A DNA stretch of 32,060 bases from Aquitalea pelogenes (lineage in GTDB: Bacteria; Pseudomonadota; Gammaproteobacteria; Burkholderiales; Chromobacteriaceae): the NCBI RefSeq assembly GCF_001515305.1, contig NZ_LNQV01000047.1, positions 1-32,060 on the forward strand, read 5' to 3'. The translations under genes were made by a program, and so were the position numbers. Shown piece after piece: positions 15,941 through 22,763 of the stretch. Numbering within the stretch: position 1 is the stretch's first letter; each line of letters begins with the position of its first letter. The notes beneath the pieces were generated by a model, which was given only the letters and a program-made list of their open reading frames with translations, made no database searches and had not been told where the DNA came from.

Positions 15941-15977
15941 AATAAAAAAAGCCGGAACGTCTGTTCCGGCTTTTTTG
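15941..15977. terminator. Bidirectional terminator between ctlX and trpS
   Basis: GCCGGAAC pairs with GTTCCGGC (15951-15958 and 15963-15970) around GTCT, with A7 on the left and T6 on the right. The A/T tracts extend the stem. The genes on both sides converge on it. Confidence 0.88.
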
Positions 15978-16051
15978 ATCCTTCATGGCAGATGAAGCGT
16001 GCAGACCGTCGCAAGAGTACGATGCTGCAACAGCAGTTTTGTCAGCTGCAC

Positions 16052-17248
16052 TCAGAAACCCAGCCCCATCGCAGCGCGCACGTCACCCATGGTTTCCTTG
16101 GCTACCTTCTCGGCGCGGCGGCAGCCCTCGAACACGATTTCCTTTACCCGGTCCGGATGGGTCAGGTATTGCTCGGCACGTTCGAACATCGGTTGCTGTT
16201 CGCGCAGTACGCCGTCAATCACCGGCTGCTTGCATTCCAGACAGCCGATGCCGGCGCTGGTACAGCCTTTTTTCACCCATTCGCGGGTGTCATTGTCGCT
16301 GTACACCTGATGCAGCTGCCATACCGGGCATTTTTCCGGATTACCGGCATCGGTGCGGCGCACGCGGGCCGGGTCGGTCGGCATGGCCTTCACTTTTTTG
16401 CTCACCAGCTCCGGCGATTCGCGCATGGTGATGGTGTTGCCGTAGGACTTGGACATCTTCTGGCCATCCAGGCCCGGCATGCGCGAGGCGGCGGTCAGCT
16501 TGGCTTCCGGCTCCGGCAGGATGGTCTTGCCCTTGTTTTCCAGCCAACCGGCCAGACGTTCGCGGTCGGCCACGCCCAGGTTCTGGCTGGCGGCCAGAAT
16601 CTCACGCGCAGCTTGCAGGGCTTCGGCATTGCCGTCTTGCAGATAGGCAGTACGTTGCTGCATGAACTGCTTGCCCTGTTTGCCGATTTTCTTGGCAGCG
16701 GCCTGGGCCAGTTCGTCAAAATTGGGCTCGCGGCCAAACAGGTTGTTGAAGCGGCGGGCCACTTCGCGGGTCAGTTCGATGTGCGGCACCTGGTCTTCGC
16801 CCACCGGCACCAGCCCGGCCTTGTACACCAGGATGTCAGCCGCCTGCAGCAGCGGGTAGCCGAGGAAGCCGTAGGTGCCCAGGTCCTTGGTGGACAATTT
16901 TTCGATCTGGTCCTTGTAGGTGGGAACCCGTTCCAGCCAGGACAGCGGGGTCACCATGGACAGTGCCAGGTGCAGTTCGGCATGCTGCGGCACTTTGGAC
17001 TGGATGAACACTGTGGCCTTTTCCGGGTCGACACCAGCGGCCAGCCAGTCGATCACCATGTCCCAGATGCTCTTTTCGATGATGGCCACGTCGTCGTAAT
17101 TGGTGGTGAGCGCGTGCCAGTCGGCCACCATGAAGTAACAGTCGTGGCTGGATTGCAGCTCTACCCAGTTCTTGATGACGCCGTGGTAATGACCCAGGTG
17201 CAGGCTGCCCGTGGGGCGCATGCCGGAAAGGATGCGATTGGCAAACAT
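16052..17248 (-). CDS. trpS: Tryptophanyl-tRNA synthetase with cysteine-cluster motif
   Basis: This class I synthetase charges tRNA-Trp. The HIGH-type motif is HLGH (residues 17-20) and the KMSKS loop lies at residues 264-268. At 398 residues it is about 65 longer than the E. coli enzyme; the extra sequence (about 175-245) lies before KMSKS. Four cysteines, C307, C329, C336 and C339, form a C-x21-C-x6-C-x2-C pattern. That is close to the C-x22-C-x6-C-x2-C that binds a 4Fe-4S cluster in the Thermotoga enzyme; cluster binding here is inferred. It is the last gene of a minus-strand cluster that begins with the S4 protein at 19985. Confidence 0.96.
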   Translation of the reverse strand: MFANRILSGMRPTGSLHLGHYHGVIKNWVELQSSHDCYFMVADWHALTTNYDDVAIIEKSIWDMVIDWLAAGVDPEKATVFIQSKVPQHAELHLALSMVTPLSWLERVPTYKDQIEKLSTKDLGTYGFLGYPLLQAADILVYKAGLVPVGEDQVPHIELTREVARRFNNLFGREPNFDELAQAAAKKIGKQGKQFMQQRTAYLQDGNAEALQAAREILAASQNLGVADRERLAGWLENKGKTILPEPEAKLTAASRMPGLDGQKMSKSYGNTITMRESPELVSKKVKAMPTDPARVRRTDAGNPEKCPVWQLHQVYSDNDTREWVKKGCTSAGIGCLECKQPVIDGVLREQQPMFERAEQYLTHPDRVKEIVFEGCRRAEKVAKETMGDVRAAMGLGF

Positions 17249-17359
17249 GGTGTGATTTCCAGATGGTCCGGGAATGACAAAGCCTGTGCCGGGCTGCGCA
17301 TGCTGCTGCGCGGACGGTACAGGCTGTGTCGGCCACCGGGCAAGGCGGCCTCCCGCAAG

Positions 17360-18001
17360 TTAGAGAAACAGACTGAGCAGATGATACACCAGCTGGCGCA
17401 AGGGATTGAGCAGCGGCATCAGTGCGCCGGTAAACAGCAGCGCAATGAGGATCCACATGCCATAGGGCTCCAGCCGGGAATACTTGTAGGCCATGCCGGG
17501 TGGCAGCAGGCTTTCCACGATGCGGCCGCCATCCAGCGGCAGCAAGGGCAGCAGGTTCAGCACCATCAGCATCACGTTGATATTGATGCCGGCCTTGCTC
17601 ATCAGCGCCAGCGGCTCGGTATAGCTGTTATCCATGACGATGGCCAGCTTGAACAGCAGCACCCAGATCACCGCCATGACAAAGTTGGACAGCGGCCCGG
17701 CGGCAGCCACCCAGCGCATGCCGGAGCGCGGATTGCGCAGCGCGCCGAAATTCACCGGCACCGGCTTGGCCCAGCCAAACAGCACGCCACCCATCATCAG
17801 CGATAACAGCGGCAGCAGCACCGTGCCCACCGGGTCGATGTGCTTGAGCGGGTTCAGCGTCATGCGGCCCAGCATATAGGCTGTGGCATCGCCAAAACGT
17901 TTGGCCGCATAAGCATGCGCTGCTTCGTGCAGGGTAATGGCCAGCAAAACTGGCAAGGCATAAATGCTGATCTGCTGGATCAGTTGAGAAGTATCGCCCA
18001 T
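17360..18001 (-). CDS. Site-2 protease family (M50) membrane metallopeptidase
   Basis: This 213-residue integral membrane protein is probably a zinc peptidase. The zinc-binding HEAAH motif is at residues 25-29 in the first hydrophobic helix. The third-ligand motif LPLDGGR places Asp157 in a later helix (NLLPLLPLDGGRI). About five to six membrane segments are visible. It belongs to the small group of S2P proteases that lack PDZ and CBS domains. These are often found beside trpS and the YciO gene in betaproteobacteria, although their substrates are unknown. It starts with an AAGAAG ribosome binding site 71 bp after the yciO stop. Confidence 0.9.
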   Translation of the reverse strand: MGDTSQLIQQISIYALPVLLAITLHEAAHAYAAKRFGDATAYMLGRMTLNPLKHIDPVGTVLLPLLSLMMGGVLFGWAKPVPVNFGALRNPRSGMRWVAAAGPLSNFVMAVIWVLLFKLAIVMDNSYTEPLALMSKAGININVMLMVLNLLPLLPLDGGRIVESLLPPGMAYKYSRLEPYGMWILIALLFTGALMPLLNPLRQLVYHLLSLFL

Positions 18002-18072
18002 GGCTTCTTTTTCAAATGAAAACGTTGACCCCCACTAGATGGGGGCAGGCACGGATGGTTCCAGAGCAGGTT

Positions 18073-18693
18073 TTACAGACCGAAAATGGCCGCGTCGCCC
18101 TTGCCCTGGCGCAGCAGTTCCACGCCATCGGTCATGTCAATCACCGTGGTGGGTTCGGTGCCGCACCAGCCGCCGTCAATCACCGCATCCACCACATGCT
18201 CCAGCCGCTCGCGGATTTCATACGGGTCGGTCAGTGCTTCCTCGTCGCCCGGCAACAGCAAGGTACAGGACAGGATGGGCTCGCCCAGCTCTTCCAGCAG
18301 CGCCAGTGCCACCTTGTGGTCCGGCACCCGCAGGCCGATGGTGGCGCGCTTGGGATGCAGGGTGCGGCGCGGCACTTCCTTGGTGGCCTGCAGGATGAAG
18401 GTGTAGCTGCCGGGTGTGGCGGCCTTGAGCTGGCGGAACTGGCTGTTGTCGACGCGGGCGTAGTTGGCCAGCTCGGACAGGTTGTGACACACCAGCGTCA
18501 GGTGGTGTTTGAGTTCGATCTGGCGGATGGCCAGAATGCGCTCCATCGCCTTCTTGTCGCCCAGCATGCAGCCCAGCGCGTAACAGGAGTCGGTGGGATA
18601 CACCACCACCCCGCCATTACGCAGGATGTTGGCGGCTTCCCGGATCAGCCGCTGTTGCGGATTGTCCGGGTGAATCATGAAAAACTGTGCCAT
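18073..18693 (-). CDS. yciO: YciO family protein (YrdC/Sua5 fold)
   Basis: This 206-residue protein has the YrdC fold used by threonylcarbamoyl-AMP synthases, the enzymes that start the t6A37 modification of tRNA. Visible family blocks are GGVVVYPTDSCYALGC (about residues 27-42), IRQIELKHHLTLVCHNLSEL (about 56-75), PGSYTFILQAT and a C-terminal GEPILSCTLLLPGDE and DAVIDGG. Its length and sequence fit YciO rather than TsaC. It stands next to the rnm/yciV-like gene, the same pair order as in E. coli, which supports the YciO assignment. Whether it makes t6A in this organism cannot be told. Confidence 0.88.
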   Translation of the reverse strand: MAQFFMIHPDNPQQRLIREAANILRNGGVVVYPTDSCYALGCMLGDKKAMERILAIRQIELKHHLTLVCHNLSELANYARVDNSQFRQLKAATPGSYTFILQATKEVPRRTLHPKRATIGLRVPDHKVALALLEELGEPILSCTLLLPGDEEALTDPYEIRERLEHVVDAVIDGGWCGTEPTTVIDMTDGVELLRQGKGDAAIFGL

Positions 18694-18713
18694 GTGTGTG
18701 CTTTAGTGTTGGT

Positions 18714-19581
18714 TTATGCCGCGCGCGGGGCGCGGATGATGCGCTCCTGCAGTGCCTGCCATACCGGCTGGCAGATGGGCGGCAGGTCATCAGTACGGCC
18801 CACGTCGCGGCCACCTTCGCCCGGAGCATGGAAATCGCTGCCGGCACTGGACAACAGGCCGTAACGCTGGGCAATCAGCGCAAACTTGTGCATGTCGTCC
18901 AGGCTGTGGCTGCCGCTGGCCACTTCGATGCCCTGGCCGCCAGCGTCCTTGAAGTCCAGAATCAGCCGCTCGATCAGGGTGCGGCCCATATCGTAACGGC
19001 CGGGATGGGCAATCACCGCCATGCCGCCTGAGGCGACAATCCAGCCGACGGCATCGGCCAGCCGCGCCCATTCATGCGGCACATAACCCGGCTTGCCCGG
19101 CGTCAGGTATTTGCGGAACACCGTGCGCACGTCCTTGACCTCGCCGCTGTTCACCAGAAAGCGGGCAAAGTGGGTACGGCCCACCATTTCCGGGTTTTCA
19201 CACACCGCCATCGCGCCCTCGAAAGCGCCATGAATGCCGATACGGGCCAGCGAGTCGGACATTTCCTGTGCGCGCTGTACCCGGCCATCACGGATGGACT
19301 GCAGGCCCGCCTTGAGTGCCGCATGTTCCGGGTCTATCCCCAGCCCGACAATATGCACGGTGTGCTTGCCATTCCAGGTGACAGACACTTCCACGCCATT
19401 GAGGAAATCGACACCGTGGGCGGCAGCCGGCGGCACGCGCATCGGCCAGACCGCGGGTGCAGTCGTGGTCGGTCAGCGCCACCAGCGTGGCTTCACGCTC
19501 TGCCGCGCGGGCAATCACTTCAGCCGGCGGCAGGGCGCCGTCCGAGGCATGTGAATGAAAATGCAGGTCAATGCTGGCCAT
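18714..19581 (-). pseudogene. rnm: PHP-domain 5'-3' exoribonuclease (RNase AM/YciV type), frameshifted
   Basis: The E. coli homologue (YciV, RNase AM) trims 5' ends of rRNA and degrades short oligonucleotides. The N-terminal part starts at 19581 with DLHFHSHASDG and LVALTDHDC, metal-binding PHP motifs. The remainder, from AAAHGVDFLNGVEVS through GMAVIAHPGRYDM to SSAGSDFHAPGE, lies in another frame. Removing one C of the pair at 19427-19428 joins them as ...ARAAAAAHGVDF and gives a 288-residue protein of normal length, with every later metal ligand present. The evidence for a single-base insertion is therefore strong; whether it is real or an assembly artefact is open. It lies between yciO (20 bp) and the Cys-rich protein (3 bp). 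Confidence 0.85.
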
Positions 19582-19584
19582 GGC

Positions 19585-19770
19585 TTATTGTCCGTCCTTG
19601 TTGTGCCGCGCCTGCCAGGCGGCCAGCCGGCTGCGGTAGTCGCGCAGCTCGGCGTAATAGGTGTCGAGGATGCAGGGGTCGCAACCGCTGCCGCAACACA
19701 TGTCGTCGGTGACTTCAAACGGCGGCTGCGGCATCGGGTCGTCATCCGGCGGCAGTTCGGCCTCGCTCAT
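19585..19770 (-). CDS. Oxidoreductase-like small cysteine-rich protein
   Basis: This 61-residue protein matches the short oxidoreductase-like domain found at the N-terminus of some eukaryotic reductases and as stand-alone bacterial proteins. Its core is CCGSGCDPCILDTY (about residues 25-38) after an acidic, Pro-rich leader, followed by a helix YYAELRDYRSRLAAWQAR. Four cysteines within ten residues suggest metal or redox chemistry, but none has been assigned. The ATG at 19770 overlaps the stop of the S4 gene by one base (TGATG), which fixes the start against a longer open frame lying inside that gene. Confidence 0.85.
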   Translation of the reverse strand: MSEAELPPDDDPMPQPPFEVTDDMCCGSGCDPCILDTYYAELRDYRSRLAAWQARHNKDGQ

Positions 19771-19985
19771 CAGGCCGCCACCACCGTGATGGTGAAACCG
19801 TCGCCGCTCACCACCTGACCGGGGCGGATCTTGCAGGTCTTGCGCAGCTCCTGCACGCCATCCACGGCGACATTGCCCTCGGCAATGAAATGTTTGGCTT
19901 CGCCACCGGAAGCACACACGCTGCAGGTTTTCAGCAAATCGCACAGCGCGATGTAGTCATTACGCAAGGCAAAGGTTTCGTTCAT
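19770..19985 (-). CDS. S4-like RNA-binding protein (YbcJ type)
   Basis: This 71-residue protein is an isolated S4-like domain of the YbcJ family, small RNA-binding proteins probably linked to ribosomes. The signature is YIALCDLLKTC...GGEAKHFIAEGNVAVDGV, followed by ETR-like ELRKTCKIRPGQVV and a final strand. The frame is open 40 codons further upstream, but that part is translated from the repeat unit at 19985-20092, whereas ATG 19985 begins the domain. It heads the minus-strand cluster down to trpS. Its start codon touches the first copy of the 106-bp repeat, so its promoter must lie in or beyond the repeat. Confidence 0.85.
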   Translation of the reverse strand: MNETFALRNDYIALCDLLKTCSVCASGGEAKHFIAEGNVAVDGVQELRKTCKIRPGQVVSGDGFTITVVAA

Positions 19986-20092
19986 TTTTACACATCCATT
20001 CTGGACAGGCTTGTGCACCGCTTGTGGACAAGGCCTGCAACTGTTTGAGCGAAAAGCAAAATCCGTCACTGCCCTTTTTTTAGGCAGTTGCC
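19985..20092 (+). repeat. 106-bp repeat, unit A
   Basis: First of seven direct copies, each 105-108 bp. The shared layout in plus orientation is a left TTTTNCACA; then GGGGACAGGCTTGTGCAC with a GCCTGTGGACAAG partner forming a dyad; then about 45 bp of weaker similarity around GGCTAAGTCATTGA; then the terminal hairpin TGCCT-GTTTTTT-AGGCAA. In this copy TTTTTACACA is at 19985-19994, TGTGGACAA at 20023-20031, and the terminal stem CTGCC/GGCAG flanks a long T run ending at 20088. Confidence 0.85.
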
Positions 20093-20096
20093 ACCG

Positions 20097-20201
20097 GTTT
20101 TCCACCCGGCGGCGGGACAGGCCTGTGAGCGGCCTGTGGAAAAACAGGACAAGCCATTGAATGCCAAAGGCTTTGTGCCGGCTGACTATTTTTTAGGCAA
20201 A
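20097..20201 (+). repeat. 106-bp repeat, unit B
   Basis: This copy lies 4 bp after unit A. Its inner dyad is perfect over 7 bp: ACAGGCC and GGCCTGT. TGTGGAAAA follows. The left arm of the terminal hairpin is lost, leaving TTTTTTAGGCAA at 20189-20200. That end supplies the last codons and stop of the kinase gene on the minus strand. Confidence 0.82.
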
Positions 20202-20743
20202 CCATCAAGCCATTGTGGCAGTTGCCGGATGGCATGCCAGGCCTGCTGCAGACGTTGCTGTTCACTGCCCTGCAACAAGACCGGAACAATGCCCGCCGCC
20301 GCCAGCTCGGCCTGATACAAGCCCAGCAGCCAGTCGCGCTCTGCGGGATGGCTGCGCAGCGGATCGGGCTGCCAGGGTATATCTGCCGCCGTCAGCAGGG
20401 TCAGCTCATAGTCGTGCGGGCGGTAATGCTGCAACAAGGCGGGCGATGCCTGCCCGAATGCCACTTCCGCCCATATCTTGCAGGTCAGCACCGTGGTATC
20501 GCAGATCAGCCAGTCGTGCTGCCGGGCCGCCACCTCCTCCGCTTGCAACTGCCCGTGGGCAATGGCTTCGATGTCGGACATCGCCACCTGATAGGGGCGA
20601 TTGGCGTAGTAGTCACGTGCATATTCCGTCACATGGACGGCGCGCATGCCTTGCGTCTGCATGCTGGCGGCCAACTGGGCCGACAAGGTGCTCTTGCCGC
20701 AGGACTCCGGCCCGACCACGGCGATTCGGTGAATGATGCTCAC
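20186..20743 (-). CDS. NadR/Ttd14-like P-loop ATPase (probable nicotinamide riboside kinase type)
   Basis: This 185-residue P-loop protein resembles the kinase half of NadR. Walker A is GPESCGKST (residues 11-19), followed by TEYARDYY, a Walker B-like WLICDTTVLTCKIWAEVAFG, and the NadR-like block YELTLLTAADIPWQPDPLR with ERDWLLGLYQ. Phosphorylation of nicotinamide riboside for NAD salvage is the likeliest role, but it lacks the adenylyltransferase domain, so the substrate is inferred. I start it at the GTG at 20743, because the longer open frame runs into repeat unit C. Repeat copies flank both ends, and its stop lies in unit B. Confidence 0.8.
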   Translation of the reverse strand: MSIIHRIAVVGPESCGKSTLSAQLAASMQTQGMRAVHVTEYARDYYANRPYQVAMSDIEAIAHGQLQAEEVAARQHDWLICDTTVLTCKIWAEVAFGQASPALLQHYRPHDYELTLLTAADIPWQPDPLRSHPAERDWLLGLYQAELAAAGIVPVLLQGSEQQRLQQAWHAIRQLPQWLDGLPKK

Positions 20744-20830
20744 GGCAAACCTGCTGCCAAAGAGTGTAATTATACGTCGGCTTGCCCCTCTGCCAGTAGT
20801 CTTGCCGACGTTTTGTGCCGGACAAAGCGC

Positions 20831-20936
20831 TTTTCTCACCATTGGCGGGGACAGCCCTGTGCGCGAGCTGTGGAAAACAGCGGCAAGTGGCTGATACCAC
20901 AATGGCTTTTTGCCATTGCCTGTTTTTTAGGCAATC
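20831..20936 (+). repeat. 106-bp repeat, unit C
   Basis: This copy lies upstream of the kinase gene. GGGGACAGC and GCTGTGGAAAA keep the inner dyad although the bases differ from other copies (ACAGC/GCTGT). The terminal hairpin is the best of the set: ATTGCCT-GTTTTTT-AGGCAAT. Confidence 0.85.
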
Positions 20937-21000
20937 TTTTGATCCCCAGCAGTTGTTCACTTCCAGGCGGCCATCCCTCCGGTTTTCCCGTCTGGCCGGC

Positions 21001-21106
21001 ATTTTTGCACACCAGCCGGGGAAAGCCTTGTGCACGGTCTGTGGGCAAATTGGCTAAGTACATGATCCGGCTGTCCTTTTCCACGCTGCCTGTTTTTTAG
21101 GCAATC
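21001..21106 (+). repeat. 106-bp repeat, unit D
   Basis: The left box is TTTTTGCACACC. The core is GGGGAAAGCCTTGTGCACGG, then TCTGTGGGCAAA, GGCTAAGTACATGATCCGG and TGCCTGTTTTTTAGGCA. The inner dyad is weakened in this copy. The 64 bp between units C and D hold no gene or signal I can name. Confidence 0.85.
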
Positions 21107-21194
21107 CACGCAACTGCTGGCCGGCACCACCATTTAACTGTCCTGTCATGGCCCGACATGGGCAAAAACCCAGCGCAATGCAGGCCAGACAAGG

Positions 21195-21300
21195 GTTTTA
21201 CACACCACGCGGGGACAGGCTTGTGCATCGCCTGTGGGCAAGTGGGGCAAGTGCATGAATCCGCGACATTTTTTGTTGATTGCTTATTTTTTAGGCAAAG
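21195..21300 (+). repeat. 106-bp repeat, unit E
   Basis: The left box is TTTTACACACC. The core GGGGACAGGCTTGTGCATC is followed by GCCTGTGGGCAAG, giving a perfect 6-bp dyad ACAGGC/GCCTGT. The terminal hairpin is TTGCTTATTTTTTAGGCAA. The 88-bp spacer before it encodes nothing credible. Confidence 0.85.
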
Positions 21301-21355
21301 CCGCTTCTTGTGGATGAGGCTGGTCCGGCGCAGAAGCACAAGCGGTGTGGCTGCT

Positions 21356-21461
21356 GTTTTTACACAAGCAGCGGGGACAGGCTTGTGTGTGGACTGTGGA
21401 CAAGACAGCTAAGTCACTGAGATTGAAACGACTTTGCAACACTGCCTGTTTTTTGAGCAAT
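21356..21461 (+). repeat. 106-bp repeat, unit F
   Basis: The left box is TTTTTACACA. The core is GGGGACAGGCTTGTGTGTGG, followed by ACTGTGGACAAG and GCTAAGTCACTGA. The terminal hairpin is altered to TGCCTGTTTTTTGAGCA. Confidence 0.85.
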
Positions 21462-21467
21462 AGCCGT

Positions 21468-21572
21468 AGTTTTCCACGCCAGCCGTGTACCGCCATGTGG
21501 AGGGGATGTGGATAGATCTGCTAAACCATTGAAGCGACAGAACAAAACGACGCTGCCTTTTTTTTAGGCAAA
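21468..21572 (+). repeat. 106-bp repeat, unit G (most diverged)
   Basis: This copy lies 6 bp after unit F. The left box is TTTTCCACG. The core has drifted (GCCGTGTACCGCCATGTGG). TGTGGATAG matches the minus-strand DnaA-like box CTATCCACA. GCTAAACCATTGA and TGCCTTTTTTTTAGGCAA are well kept. It ends 19 bp before the asparaginase terminator. The whole gene-free stretch 20744-21641 is accounted for by units C-G, their spacers and that terminator. Confidence 0.78.
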
Positions 21573-21590
21573 CCAGCATGCAGTCAACAA

Positions 21591-21619
21591 GAAAAAAGGC
21601 GTGCCACTGGCACGCCTTG
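21591..21619 (-). terminator. Rho-independent terminator of ansA
   Basis: AAGGCGTGCC pairs with GGCACGCCTT (21596-21605 and 21609-21618) around ACT. On the minus strand it is followed by a T-run and TTCTTG. It lies 23 bp after the asparaginase stop. Confidence 0.9.
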
Positions 21620-21641
21620 CATGGCTGAGCAATATGCGCTG

Positions 21642-22634
21642 TTAGCTGCTCTCGCCCACCAGCACCGTGGACAATTGCTGGCGCAGGGCATCACCACGCA
21701 GGCCTTGTGACAGCAACACCAGCAGCTTGGCCGTGGCTGCCTCCGGCGTGAGGTCGGCACCGGCAATGGCACCGGCGCGGGCCAGCGGCTGGCTGGCGGC
21801 ATAAGCACCTACTTCCACCGCGCCATGCACCACCTGGCTGATATTCAGGACTGCACCACCACGGGCACTGAGCGCCGCCACACCATCCAGCAGTACCGGG
21901 TCGGCCGGGGTATTGCCATTGCCATAGCTCATCAGCACCGCAGCATCCAGATCGCCCTCCTGCATGGCCTGCCCGGCCAGCGTGCTGGCATAGCCCGGCG
22001 TCAGGAAGAAAGTAGCCAGCTTGAGCGAAACATCCAGCGCCACCGGCTGGAAAGGCTGGCTGACACGCAGCCAGTGCTGGCGCTGCCAGTGGGCCTGAAT
22101 GCCAAAGCTGGCCAAGGCCTGGGCATTGGGGCTGTCAAAACCGGCAAAGCTGGCGGCATCCAGCTTGCGGGCACGGCAGCCACGCAGCAGCAGGCGGTTG
22201 AAGGCGATGCACACTTCGTGCAAATCCGGCTGGCTGGCGGCTTCCAGCGCATCGGCCAGATTGCTCCAGCCATCCGAACGCGGATGGACCAGCGGCAGTT
22301 GCGCACCGGTGACAATCACCGGCTTGGCCAGGCCTTGCAGGGCAAAGGCCAGCACGCTGGCGGTGTAGGCCATTGTGTCGGTGCCATGAATCACCACAAA
22401 GCCGTCATACGCGGCATAGCGCGTGGCCAGATCGTCAATCAGTTGCTGCCACTGGGCCGGGACAATGGCGGAGGAGTCGATCAGCTGCGGGTATTCCACC
22501 ACGTCAAAGTCCAGTGCCGGGGTACGGAAGCGCTCCAGCAGGCGCGGCAGCAGGCCGGGAACGGGGGCCAGGCCCTCCGGGGTGTGGTCCATGCCGATGG
22601 TGCCACCGGTATAGAGGATGAGCAGGCGGGTCAT
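21642..22634 (-). CDS. ansA: Type I L-asparaginase
   Basis: This 330-residue cytoplasmic-type asparaginase hydrolyses L-asparagine to aspartate and ammonia. The nucleophile motif YTGGTIGM places Thr12. DSS at residues 53-55 and HGTDTM with T85/D86 supply the substrate-binding and second catalytic threonine sites, followed by PVIVTGAQLPL. There is no signal peptide, which with the Met-Thr-Arg start favours the type I (AnsA) enzyme over the secreted type II. The frame is open 32 codons upstream, but the ATG at 22634 has an AAGGA ribosome binding site. It is monocistronic, with a terminator just downstream. Confidence 0.93.
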   Translation of the reverse strand: MTRLLILYTGGTIGMDHTPEGLAPVPGLLPRLLERFRTPALDFDVVEYPQLIDSSAIVPAQWQQLIDDLATRYAAYDGFVVIHGTDTMAYTASVLAFALQGLAKPVIVTGAQLPLVHPRSDGWSNLADALEAASQPDLHEVCIAFNRLLLRGCRARKLDAASFAGFDSPNAQALASFGIQAHWQRQHWLRVSQPFQPVALDVSLKLATFFLTPGYASTLAGQAMQEGDLDAAVLMSYGNGNTPADPVLLDGVAALSARGGAVLNISQVVHGAVEVGAYAASQPLARAGAIAGADLTPEAATAKLLVLLSQGLRGDALRQQLSTVLVGESS

Positions 22635-22710
22635 GGTTGCATCCTTGGTCAACATCAAACAGCCGGCATGGTAGCGCAAAACCCGGTTGGCTGCGGCATC
22701 GCTGCAATGA

Positions 22711-22748
22711 CAAAGCCCCCGCAACAGCATGGCTGTGACGGGGGCTGG
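22711..22748 (-). terminator. Terminator-like hairpin after the HPYY-family secreted protein
   Basis: AGCCCCCG and CGGGGGCT (22714-22721 and 22739-22746) pair perfectly with an inner CAGC/GCTG stem. The minus-strand continuation is TTGTC only, so termination may be weak. Confidence 0.65.
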
Positions 22749-22763
22749 CAGGCAGTAAACAGC

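Noticed and set aside
15869-17806. 645-residue open frame opposite trpS and the M50 gene
   Set aside because: It spans two well-identified minus-strand genes and a terminator, and has no recognisable domain.
19985-21572. CRISPR array
   Set aside because: Units are about 106 bp, degenerate and partly abutting, with spacers from 4 to 88 bp and a gene in the middle. There are no cas genes and no short exact repeats.
19985-21572. Chromosomal replication origin
   Set aside because: DnaA-like boxes are present, but there is no dnaA, dnaN, rpmH or gidA nearby and no clear AT-rich unwinding region. A titration or other role fits better.
20831-21572. Short protein-coding frames across the repeat units (products sharing CPQAxHKPVP-like text)
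   Set aside because: The shared residues come from translating the DNA repeat. The frames lack ribosome binding sites and shift between units.
20080-21572. Terminal TGCCT-T-run-AGGCA hairpins as Rho-independent terminators
   Set aside because: The T-run is in the loop rather than after the stem, so the usual terminator geometry is missing.
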